Assembly (NCBI GenBank): GCA_019118445.1
Contig: DWYY01000089.1
Span: forward strand, 1-55,224
Reading direction: 5' to 3'
Length of the DNA: 55,224 nucleotides
From: Candidatus Eisenbergiella merdipullorum
GTDB lineage: Bacteria > Bacillota > Clostridia > Lachnospirales > Lachnospiraceae
Positions within the stretch are counted from its first letter, which is position 1; each line of letters starts with the position of its first letter. Both the position numbers and the translations under genes were made by a program. The notes below the pieces were generated by a model. The model ran no database searches, had not been told where the DNA came from, and saw only the letters and a program-made list of their open reading frames with translations. Below are positions 16,406 to 24,019 of this stretch, in pieces.

Positions 16406-17023
16406 ATGCAGGAGCTGGTACAGAATATCATGAATCAATTCGGTTATCCGGGAATCGGGCTGCTGATCCTTGTGGAAACCATCTTTCCGCCGATCCCTTC
16501 TGAGGTGATCCTCACCTTCGGCGGGTTTTTGACGACCTGTACGGAACTGACCGTCATCGGCGTGATCGCCTCATCTACCCTTGCCTCCCTCGCGGGCGCC
16601 TGGCTTCTGTATGGCCTGGGCCGCCTGCTCAGCCCTGGCCGCATGCAGAGCCTGATGTATGGAAGGCTGGCGAGGCGTCTTGGCTTTCGGGAAAAGGAAA
16701 TCGGCGATACGATGACCTGGTTTGAAAAGAAGGGAGAACGGGCGGTATTTTTCGGCCGCTGCGTTCCTATCGTGCGCAGTCTCATCTCTATTCCTGCCGG
16801 GATGGCGGGCATGAAGGCGGGGCGCTTTACCCTGTTTACCCTGTCCGGCAGCCTGATCTGGGATACCATGCTGGTAGTGCTTGGCGCAATGGCAGGAGAG
16901 TCCTGGGAGACCATCATGGAATACACGGACGCTTATTCCGCTCTGGTGAAAATCGGCGCCGCCACGGCAGGCGCGGTCGCACTGATGCGTTTCCTGGGGA
17001 AATGCCGGAAAAAGGGGAAATGA
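16406..17023 (+). CDS. DedA-family membrane protein
   Basis: A 205-residue integral membrane protein of the DedA/VTT family, relatives of which flip or scramble undecaprenyl phosphate or other lipids. Seen: ETIFPPIPSEVILTFGGFL with the family Pro-Glu pair in the first re-entrant segment, LLYGLGRL, then FFGRCVPIVRSLISIPAGMAGM, which holds the essential Arg residues, and the last helices ending in a basic tail. No strong ribosome site precedes the ATG; AGAGGGAAAAG is 19 nt upstream. It follows the kinase-like gene by 74 bp and may share its transcript. Confidence 0.87.
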   Translation: MQELVQNIMNQFGYPGIGLLILVETIFPPIPSEVILTFGGFLTTCTELTVIGVIASSTLASLAGAWLLYGLGRLLSPGRMQSLMYGRLARRLGFREKEIGDTMTWFEKKGERAVFFGRCVPIVRSLISIPAGMAGMKAGRFTLFTLSGSLIWDTMLVVLGAMAGESWETIMEYTDAYSALVKIGAATAGAVALMRFLGKCRKKGK

Positions 17024-17127
17024 CTTTCCCTGCAGAGCGCACAATCTGACCACTAGGAAGCCATATTTCGGAAGTGGATGCAAAAAAGGAGATATACTGG
17101 ATCTGATAAAAGAAACAGGAATGAAAT

Positions 17128-17217
17128 GCCGCGGACGTGGCGGCACGGAGGAGGAAGGACTGAAAATGAGAGACAAAAAAGAAGGCCGAAGAGGCTGCAA
17201 GGGAACTGGTATCACAG
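17128..17217 (+). other. Displaced start region of the GH3 gene (frameshift)
   Basis: GGAGGAAGG followed by an ATG at 17166 is a textbook start, but that frame gives a stop-limited product of about 47 residues. The GH3 frame, read back from its first ATG at 17218, stays open to 17170 and encodes family-like residues (KKKAEEAARELVSQ) with no start codon before a TGA at 17167. Removing one A from the A6 run at 17175-17180 would join the ATG at 17166 to the GH3 frame. A short GCCGC/GCGGC hairpin (17128-17144) lies just before the ribosome site. Confidence 0.7.
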
Positions 17218-19377
17218 ATGACGCTGGAGGAGAAGGCCTCCCAGCTGCGGTACGATTCGCCTGCGATCCCCAGGCTCGGGATTCCGGCTTACAACTGGTG
17301 GAATGAGGCGCTTCACGGCGTGGCGAGGGCAGGCGTGGCAACCAGCTTTCCGCAGGCCATCGGAATGGCGGCGGCTTTTGACGAGGAGCTGCTTCGCACC
17401 ATCGGAGATGCTGTGGCGACGGAGGGACGCGCCAAATACAACGAATACGCAAAGCATAATGACAGAGATATTTATAAGGGCCTCACCTTCTGGTCCCCGA
17501 ATGTGAATATTTTCCGGGACCCCAGATGGGGAAGAGGACATGAGACCTATGGGGAAGATCCGTACCTGACCTCCCGCATGGGCGTGGCATACGTGGAAGG
17601 CCTGCAGGGAACCGGATCCGCGGGAAATGAAACAACGGAAAACGCAGAAGGCACATACTTGAAAACGGCGGCCTGTGCCAAGCATTTCGCGGTGCATTCC
17701 GGACCTGAAGGCTTGCGCCATGAATTTAATGCCGTCGTGGGGAAAAAGGACTTGTACGAAACCTATCTACCCGCTTTTGAGGCCTGCGTAAAAGAAGGAG
17801 AAGTGGAAGCCGTCATGGGCGCCTATAACCGGACCAACGGAGAGCCCTGCTGCGGAAGCAACACGCTGGTCCGGGGAATCCTGAGAGGAGAATGGGGCTT
17901 TCAGGGACATTTTGTGTCAGACTGCTGGGCCATTCAGGACTTCCATCAGCATCATTGCGTGACCAAAACGCCGGAGGAATCCGCGGCGATGGCGCTGAAG
18001 GCGGGCTGTGACGTGAACTGCGGCGTCACCTATCTGCATCTGCTCAAAGCGCATGAGCAGGGACTTGTGACGGGGGAAGAGATCACACAGGCAGCGGAGC
18101 GGCTGTTCACCACCAGGTATCTGCTCGGCTGCTTTACTGAAAACCAATATGACAAAATCCCCTATGAGGTAGTGGAATGCCGGGAGCATCTGGAGCTGGC
18201 GCAGGAGATCGCCAGAGAGGGAATGGTGCTTTTAAAGAACGACGGTACTCTGCCGCTTAGGAAGGACAGGCTGAAGACCATCGGCGTGATCGGACCGAAC
18301 GCGGACAGCAGAAGCCCTCTGGTTGGAAATTATCATGGAACCTCCTCCCGCTATATCACCATGCTGGAGGGCATTCAGGATGCGGTGGGAGAGGATGTGC
18401 GCGTGCTCTATTCAGAGGGCTGCCATCTGTTCAAAGACCGCGTGGAAAACCTTGCCTGGAGACAGGACCGCATTTCGGAAGCGCTCACCGTGGCGGAGCA
18501 CAGCGATGTGGTGGTGCTCTGTCTGGGGCTGGACGAGACGCTGGAGGGAGAGGAAGGAGATGCCGGAAACGGCTATGCCTCCGGAGATAAGGCGGATCTG
18601 CAGCTGCCGGAGGTCCAGAGGGAGCTCCTGGAAGCGGTGGCAGGCTGCGGAAAGCCTGTGGTTCTGTGCGTGCTCACCGGAAGCGCGGTGGATCTGAATT
18701 TTGCCGACGGGCATGTGAACGCCATCCTGCAGGTCTGGTATCCCGGCGCGAGAGGCGGAAAGGCCGCTGCCGACATCCTGTTCGGTGCCTGCTCCCCTTC
18801 CGGAAAGCTGCCTGTCACCTTCTACCGGGATCTGGACGGTTTCCCGGCCTTTGAGGACTATTCCATGAAGGGACGGACCTACCGTTACCTGGAAAAGGAG
18901 CCCCTGTACCCCTTCGGCTACGGGCTGACCTATGGACGTGTTGAGGTGCGGGAGGCAGAGTGCCTGGCCGTTTTGGAGAAAGAACCTGCTCAGTCCGCGC
19001 CTAAGAAGGCGGGACAGGGAGTACCGGAAACGGATATGCCGGATAAAGCCGGGGATCATGCCGTGAAGGCGGTGCTGGAAAATACCGGCGCATACGATAC
19101 GGACGAGGTGCTTCAGGTGTACATCCACGCGGAGGATTCCGCGTTCGCCCCGCTGCATCCTTCCCTCTGCGCCTTTGCCAGAGTGAGCCTGAAGGCGGGA
19201 GAGAAAAAGGAAGTGAGCCTGACGATCCCTGCCGCTGCATTCACCATTGTGGACGAGGAAGGCAGGAGATATGTGGACGGGAAACATTTCAGCCTGTATG
19301 TGGGAACCAGCCAGCCGGATGAGAGAAGTGCTGCACTTACGGGAATGCGGCCGGTGAAGATCGGGGTGGTACTGTAA
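17218..19377 (+). CDS. Glycoside hydrolase family 3 (beta-glucosidase/beta-xylosidase type)
   Basis: A 719-residue intracellular GH3 enzyme; no signal peptide. The N-terminal TIM barrel carries LGIPAYNWWNEALHGVARAG, KHFAVHSGPEGLRHEFNAVV (substrate Lys-His) and the nucleophile region GFQGHFVSDCWAIQDFH, where the Asp of SDC is the expected nucleophile. The alpha/beta sandwich domain includes EGMVLLKNDGTLPL and IGVIGPNADSR, then a fibronectin-III-like C-terminal domain. NWWNE and SDC are typical of the xylosidase/glucosidase branch. The first in-frame start, ATG at 17218, has no good ribosome site, and conserved residues lie upstream of it, so the gene appears to have a frameshift at its extreme 5' end. 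It may still be made in reduced amounts. Confidence 0.85.
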   Translation: MTLEEKASQLRYDSPAIPRLGIPAYNWWNEALHGVARAGVATSFPQAIGMAAAFDEELLRTIGDAVATEGRAKYNEYAKHNDRDIYKGLTFWSPNVNIFRDPRWGRGHETYGEDPYLTSRMGVAYVEGLQGTGSAGNETTENAEGTYLKTAACAKHFAVHSGPEGLRHEFNAVVGKKDLYETYLPAFEACVKEGEVEAVMGAYNRTNGEPCCGSNTLVRGILRGEWGFQGHFVSDCWAIQDFHQHHCVTKTPEESAAMALKAGCDVNCGVTYLHLLKAHEQGLVTGEEITQAAERLFTTRYLLGCFTENQYDKIPYEVVECREHLELAQEIAREGMVLLKNDGTLPLRKDRLKTIGVIGPNADSRSPLVGNYHGTSSRYITMLEGIQDAVGEDVRVLYSEGCHLFKDRVENLAWRQDRISEALTVAEHSDVVVLCLGLDETLEGEEGDAGNGYASGDKADLQLPEVQRELLEAVAGCGKPVVLCVLTGSAVDLNFADGHVNAILQVWYPGARGGKAAADILFGACSPSGKLPVTFYRDLDGFPAFEDYSMKGRTYRYLEKEPLYPFGYGLTYGRVEVREAECLAVLEKEPAQSAPKKAGQGVPETDMPDKAGDHAVKAVLENTGAYDTDEVLQVYIHAEDSAFAPLHPSLCAFARVSLKAGEKKEVSLTIPAAAFTIVDEEGRRYVDGKHFSLYVGTSQPDERSAALTGMRPVKIGVVL

Positions 19378-19543
19378 GTCATAAAAAGACAGCCAAAAAG
19401 GATAGTGACATTTCCTGACCATTGGGATAAGATGAGAAAGAACCTGAAACTGCGGGAAAAAAGCTTTGCTTTGAAAAAATGGGAACATACGTGACGGAGG
19501 AGGATGAAAAAGACAACATCCTTTCAGGGGAGGAGGTAGGAGA

Positions 19544-20632
19544 ATGGATTATGCGGATATTGAACGGGGCCTCATGGAGCTTCGTGATTATGAAAAAAAT
19601 GCGAAATGTCTGTATGGATCCAATCCGGAGGCCTTTGACCATGTGGTCTGGAGCTGGGAGGAATTCTCTGAAGGTTTTCGCAGGACGGCCAGGACAGAAG
19701 TGGAACTGGGGGAGAAGCCAGGCTTTTCCATGAAAAGTCTGCTCACGGAGCAGGATTTCTTTTCGGAGGAGGGAAAAGAGGTCTCTGTCCTGCTGCATGA
19801 CAGGTATGTGCCGCCGTTCTATCACAGCCTGAAATTCATCAAGATCGTCTATGCCCTGCGGGGAGACTTTTTCTTCTATCTGAGGGAGAACGGCCGGGAC
19901 CGCAGGACGCGGATGGAAGAAGGGGATTTCGTCATCATCCCGCCGGAGGTCAGCCAGGCGGTCTTCACCGGGGATGAGGGCGCGGTCACGGTGAACGTCA
20001 TCATTAAGCGCAGCACCTTTGGGGAGGCGTTTTACAGCCTGCTGATGGAGAACGACAGTATTTCCGATTTTTTCTGGCAGATGCTCTACAGTAAGGGGAA
20101 CGAGAGGGCGCTTCTGGTGCGATGCGGCAGAGACGGGCGGCTGAGAAATCTGATCCTGGAAATGTGCGCGGAAGGGATCCTGGACAGGAGGGGAAGCGCG
20201 GCAGGGAAAAACCTGATGATGAAGGGATATGTGATGCTTCTTTTCGGAAGGACCATGAAGGAACACTCCGGTGAAATGGAGAGCATAGGACATTTGAGCG
20301 AGGCGGATGCGGTCCTTCCGGAAATGATCCGTTATATCCGGAAGAACTACACCACAGTAACGCTTCCCACTCTGGCGGAGCACTTCGGGAAGAGCGAGGG
20401 GTATCTGAGCCGCTATATCCGCCGGGAGACAGGAAAGACCTTCCGGTTCCTCTTAAAGGAGTTCCGCATGAAGCAGGCTGTGCAGATGATCGAAAATTCT
20501 TCCTGCAGCATCGAGGAAGTGGCGGCGGCGGTCGGCTATGCGGACATCAGCTGCTTTTACCGGAATTTCAGGGAAAGCTTCAGCATGACCCCGATGCAGT
20601 ACCGTAATATCCGCAGCAGGATCAGTATTTGA
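19544..20632 (+). CDS. AraC-family regulator
   Basis: A 362-residue transcription factor lying between the GH3 and GH78 genes. The N-terminal half has a cupin-type sensing domain (about residues 80-160), including FIKIVYALRGDFFFYLREN and EEGDFVIIPPEVSQAVF. The C-terminal 100 residues hold the two AraC helix-turn-helix motifs: VTLPTLAEHFGKSEGYLSRYIRRETGKTF and CSIEEVAAAVGYADISCFYRNFRESFSMTPMQYR. GGGAGGAGGTAGGAG precedes the ATG, a very strong site. It probably controls the flanking glycosidases in response to their sugar product; that is inference. Confidence 0.88.
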   Translation: MDYADIERGLMELRDYEKNAKCLYGSNPEAFDHVVWSWEEFSEGFRRTARTEVELGEKPGFSMKSLLTEQDFFSEEGKEVSVLLHDRYVPPFYHSLKFIKIVYALRGDFFFYLRENGRDRRTRMEEGDFVIIPPEVSQAVFTGDEGAVTVNVIIKRSTFGEAFYSLLMENDSISDFFWQMLYSKGNERALLVRCGRDGRLRNLILEMCAEGILDRRGSAAGKNLMMKGYVMLLFGRTMKEHSGEMESIGHLSEADAVLPEMIRYIRKNYTTVTLPTLAEHFGKSEGYLSRYIRRETGKTFRFLLKEFRMKQAVQMIENSSCSIEEVAAAVGYADISCFYRNFRESFSMTPMQYRNIRSRISI

Positions 20633-20639
20633 AAAAGGG

Positions 20640-20654
20640 GCCGCCTCTGGCGGC
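20640..20654 (+). promoter_or_regulatory. GCCGCC hairpin upstream of the GH78 ribosome site
   Basis: GCCGCC-TCT-GGCGGC sits 7 bp after the AraC stop and 2-3 nt before the AAAGGTGG ribosome site of the GH78 gene. The same 6-bp stem with a different loop occurs at 23988-24002. Confidence 0.5.
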
Positions 20655-20671
20655 AGAAAGGTGGTTGAATC

Positions 20672-22840
20672 ATGGAGTGGAGCGCAAAGTGGATCGCGCC
20701 GGCACAGGATATGGGAGATGTGTGCGCGGTATTTGTGAAGGAGTTTTCAAAAGGAGATAATATTTCAAAGGCGGAGCTTTTCATCACCGCGATGGGCGTC
20801 TACGAAGCCAGGCTGAACGGTGTACGTGTAGGAGATTTTGTGCTCGCCCCAGGCTGGACATCCTATGAAAAAAGACAGCAGTATCAGTGCTATGATGTGA
20901 CCGGACTGCTGAAGGAGGAGAATTCTCTGGAAGTTACTGTGGGAAAGGGCTGGTATCGGAGTCCCATACCGGGCTGGACGAATGAAGAAGGGAAAAATAA
21001 GAAGGCACATCTTCCTGCAGGCCTGATCGCACAGCTTGTTCTGACGGGAGAGGACGGTTCGAAAAAGGTGGTCATCACAGATGAAAGCTGGACAGCCAAA
21101 GAGAGCCGGATCCGTTTCAGCGAGATCTATGATGGGGAGACCTGCGACGCAACTTTTGAAGCGACGGAAACGCAGCCTGTCGTGTGCCTGGAAAAGGGGA
21201 CGCAGAATCTGATCCCGCAGCAGGGAGAGAAGATAAGAGAAGAAGAATATGTGGCGGCAGAGCGCGTTTTCACCACGCCAAAGGGAGAAACGGTGGTGGA
21301 TTTCGGCCAGGAAGTGACAGGCTATGTGCGTTTTACCGTGGACGCAAAGGCAGGAGACAGAGTGGAGATCTCCCACGGCGAGGTGCTGGATAAGGAAGGA
21401 AACTTCTATAATGCCAACTACCGGAGCGCGAAAGCGAAGCTTTGCTATACCTGTAAGGACGGCGTGCAGACGTATCAGCCCCATCTGACCTTCTTCGGAT
21501 TTCGTTTCATCCGGCTGGACAGCTTCCCGGGCACGCCTGTGCCGGAGCAATTTACGGCGGTCGCGGTGCATTCCCACATGAAGCGCACGGGACGTCTTTC
21601 CAGCTCCAACCCTCTTCTGAACCGCCTGTTTTCCAACGTGGTCTGGGGACAGCGAGGCAATTTCCTGGATGTTCCCACCGACTGCCCGCAGCGGGATGAG
21701 CGGCTTGGCTGGACGGGAGACGCGCAGGCATTTGTGAAGACGGCGAGCTACAATTACGACGTGGAAAGATTTTTCACCAAATGGCTTGCGGACATGGCGG
21801 CCGATCAGTTCGCGGACGGTTCTATCCCGCATGTGATCCCGGCCTGTGGTTTAGGCAGCGGAAGCGCGGCCTGGGATGACGCGGCGACCATCTGCCCCTG
21901 GCAGATTTACATGACCTATGGTAACCCGGAGATCCTGCGCCAGCAGTTTGACTGCATGAAAAACTATATCGGATTTATCACATCTTCCACAAAGGATGAA
22001 TACCTGTGGACGGGCGGGACCCATTATGAGGACTGGCTGGGACTGGACGCTCCGGTGGGAAGCTATAAGGGATCTTCCAGAGCGGATTTCATCGCTTCAG
22101 CGTTTTATGCGCACTCCACCAGCCTGGTGGTGAAAGCCGGAAAGGTGCTGGGCGAGGATGTGAGCGGATATGAAACGTTGTATGATAATATCGTGAAAAC
22201 CTTCCGCAAAACCTTTACGGATTACAGGACTCAGACGGAAATGGTCCTTGCCGTCCACTTCGGCCTGGCAGAGGATCTTCAGAAAACGGCGGACCAGCTC
22301 GCCGAAAAAGTGATCGCGGACGGGAGCAAGCTTCAGACCGGTTTTGTGGGAACTCCTTATCTGCTCCATGTGCTGAGCGGTTACGGACATACGGACCTTG
22401 CCTATACCCTGCTGCTGCGCAGAGAGTATCCGTCCTGGCTCTATCCGGTGACGAAGGGGGCGACGACCATCTGGGAGCACTGGGACGGCATCATGGAAAA
22501 CGGCGATTTCTGGAGCACGGACATGAATTCCTTTAACCATTACGCATACGGTTCTGTGGCGGACTGGGTTTATGAGGAAGCGGCCGGGATCAAACCCGAG
22601 GAGCCGGGCTTTGCAAGGGTGCGCATCGCGCCTAAGCCGGACAGCCGGCTGGAGTGGCTGGAAGTGTCCCTGGAAACCAGACACGGCCTGGTGCGTTCTT
22701 CCTGGAGCCACATCGAAGAAAACGGCTGCAAAAAGGTCCGCTATGAGATCATCACTCCTTCTCCGTCCGTGATCGTGATCGACGGAAAAGAAAAAGAAGT
22801 GGAGGCGGGAGAGTACGTGATCTGCGTGGATGAGATCTGA
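20672..22840 (+). CDS. Alpha-L-rhamnosidase, GH78
   Basis: A 722-residue family 78 glycosidase that removes terminal alpha-L-rhamnose, as from plant flavonoid glycosides or rhamnogalacturonan fragments. It has no signal peptide, so it acts in the cytoplasm. N-terminal beta-domains include AELFITAMGVYEARLNGVRVGD and APGWTSYEKRQQYQCYDVT. The catalytic (alpha/alpha)6 barrel carries the family signature PTDCPQRDERLGWTGDAQAF (about residues 336-355), with the acidic residues used in catalysis, and later TTIWEHWDG with another conserved Glu. The C-terminal beta-domain ends the protein. Its placement after an AraC gene and GH3 suggests stepwise trimming of a rhamnosyl-glucoside or xyloside. The family call is firm; the natural substrate is not known. 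Confidence 0.92.
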   Translation: MEWSAKWIAPAQDMGDVCAVFVKEFSKGDNISKAELFITAMGVYEARLNGVRVGDFVLAPGWTSYEKRQQYQCYDVTGLLKEENSLEVTVGKGWYRSPIPGWTNEEGKNKKAHLPAGLIAQLVLTGEDGSKKVVITDESWTAKESRIRFSEIYDGETCDATFEATETQPVVCLEKGTQNLIPQQGEKIREEEYVAAERVFTTPKGETVVDFGQEVTGYVRFTVDAKAGDRVEISHGEVLDKEGNFYNANYRSAKAKLCYTCKDGVQTYQPHLTFFGFRFIRLDSFPGTPVPEQFTAVAVHSHMKRTGRLSSSNPLLNRLFSNVVWGQRGNFLDVPTDCPQRDERLGWTGDAQAFVKTASYNYDVERFFTKWLADMAADQFADGSIPHVIPACGLGSGSAAWDDAATICPWQIYMTYGNPEILRQQFDCMKNYIGFITSSTKDEYLWTGGTHYEDWLGLDAPVGSYKGSSRADFIASAFYAHSTSLVVKAGKVLGEDVSGYETLYDNIVKTFRKTFTDYRTQTEMVLAVHFGLAEDLQKTADQLAEKVIADGSKLQTGFVGTPYLLHVLSGYGHTDLAYTLLLRREYPSWLYPVTKGATTIWEHWDGIMENGDFWSTDMNSFNHYAYGSVADWVYEEAAGIKPEEPGFARVRIAPKPDSRLEWLEVSLETRHGLVRSSWSHIEENGCKKVRYEIITPSPSVIVIDGKEKEVEAGEYVICVDEI

Positions 22841-22890
22841 AGCCTGATGCGTACCTGAGATAATGAGATAAGTAAAGAGAACATGGGCAG

Positions 22891-22924
22891 TCGGAACCGG
22901 CGCGATCTTATGCGCCGGTTCCGA
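22891..22924 (+). terminator. Terminator-like stem after GH78
   Basis: TCGGAACCGGCGC (22891-22903) pairs perfectly with GCGCCGGTTCCGA (22912-22924) around an 8-nt loop. The following bases (TTCGTTCAG) are only partly T-rich, so termination may be incomplete. Confidence 0.65.
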
Positions 22925-23205
22925 TTCGTTCAGCGGCTCTGTTTTCCTCTGCACCAATCCGGCACACTGCAGAAGCCGATATTTTCCCGCGCATGGGCGG
23001 CAAAGATTATGGGATATATCGAAAAAGTTGTTACATCATTGTCCGCTGCTACAATCTGAGCATTACTGAACTGCCTCTGGACGGGAATGCCCAAGAGGAT
23101 GTATTCAAGGTCTATATGGCGTTCCTGTTGAAAGAACTGTGATGGGAAAGCTCTCCGATTCTTCTGTTTTTGATCGCCGGATCCTTCAACAGGATAATCC
23201 CTCCC
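22925..23205 (+). other. Gap with a possible coding remnant (22993-23142)
   Basis: An uninterrupted 49-codon ATG frame at 22993-23142 ends with ITELPLDGNAQEDVF and a short hydrophobic-basic tail. It has no convincing ribosome site, and the frame stays open for some codons before the ATG, as if it were the tail of a decayed gene. No domain is recognised. Nothing else was seen here. Confidence 0.3.
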
Positions 23206-23241
23206 GAAAAAAAGAGCCGCAGACGACGAATGGTCTGCGGC
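23206..23241 (-). terminator. Rho-independent terminator (reverse strand)
   Basis: On the minus strand GCCGCAGAC (23241-23233) and GTCTGCGGC (23224-23216) form a 9-bp stem, followed by TCTTTTTTTCGGG. It ends the reverse-strand gene at 23270-23749. Confidence 0.85.
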
Positions 23242-23269
23242 ATTGCTGCATGAAAATATCTCACGAAAA

Positions 23270-23749
23270 TTATTTAAGCGGCTCTGCGCCCGCTTTCTCC
23301 TGGAGCTTTTCCACCTGACGCTTGAACCAGCCCTTCTTTTTCTGGGCCGGTTTGGCGAGAGAATTTCCATGAAGCCCTTTAACTGCGGTGATATAGATAC
23401 CGCTCACCGTGGCCTTGACTTCCTTCTTCACCGGAACGGAATCAAAAATGCTTTCCTCACACACCAGCGTCATGATCTGAGGACCGATCTTGGCCTTCAC
23501 GATGGGAAGTTTGGCGCGGCGCAGAAGCTTGGGCGTCTGTTCCATCACCATGGCGGGCAGTCCGGCATCCTTCAGCTTCATCCGCTTCTTGTCTATGATC
23601 AGCATGGATACGGTCTGCTTATACGCTTCGATCTGCTGCTGCTGCTCCGCCTGCTTTTTCTGAGCTTTTTTGCCGAAAAAATACAACGCCACAACGGCGA
23701 TGATTAAAACGGCAAGAATTACCAATAGTACGATCGTTACGGGATTCAC
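23270..23749 (-). CDS. Conserved hypothetical membrane-anchored protein
   Basis: A 159-residue protein with one N-terminal membrane helix (about residues 4-26, VTIVLLVILAVLIIAVVALYFF) and a basic, glutamine-rich segment right after it, KKAQKKQAEQQQQIEAYKQ. The remaining ~110 residues appear to be a small folded domain with alternating hydrophobic residues (PIVKAKIGPQIMTLVCEESIF, ATVSGIYITAVKG) and a very basic C-terminus. No catalytic motif and no named family is recognised. Topology suggests an N-terminal anchor with a soluble domain that, by the positive-inside rule, is probably cytoplasmic. A clean terminator lies downstream and it has no same-strand partner, so it is monocistronic. Confidence 0.6.
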   Translation of the reverse strand: MNPVTIVLLVILAVLIIAVVALYFFGKKAQKKQAEQQQQIEAYKQTVSMLIIDKKRMKLKDAGLPAMVMEQTPKLLRRAKLPIVKAKIGPQIMTLVCEESIFDSVPVKKEVKATVSGIYITAVKGLHGNSLAKPAQKKKGWFKRQVEKLQEKAGAEPLK

Positions 23750-23900
23750 GAGGCAACCTCCTCATTTCCGCCGCCATATGACGGCATTTTTCTCTTGATC
23801 AAATGCAAGGACATTGTAGCAGAATTTCGTGGATAAGGCAAGGGAAAGGTTCATTTGTGAATTTCCGGTGTAAAGGGTTTTAAGGAAAGAAAAAATATGG

Positions 23901-24002
23901 TACAATGAAAGACAGTGTGGCGGTAGAAAGCCCATTGGCTTTCACCCTGGAAATCTGCGCATGGAGCAGATGCCTGTAAAATAAGGCGCCGCCAATGGCG
24001 GC
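23901..24002 (+). promoter_or_regulatory. -10 box and GCCGCC hairpin before the PPIase gene
   Basis: TACAAT (23901-23906) is a plausible -10 box with a poor -35 region. At 23988-24002 GCCGCC-AAT-GGCGGC forms a tight hairpin one base before AGGAAGGA, the likely ribosome site. The same stem precedes the GH78 gene at 20640. Confidence 0.45.
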
Positions 24003-24019
24003 AGGAAGGAAAAAGAGGA

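Noticed and set aside
17166..17235. Programmed -1 frameshifting at AAAAAAG near the GH3 start
   Set aside because: The heptamer is not in the phase needed for A-AAA-AAG slippage, and the required change is +1 (or -2). A simple indel in the A run explains it better.
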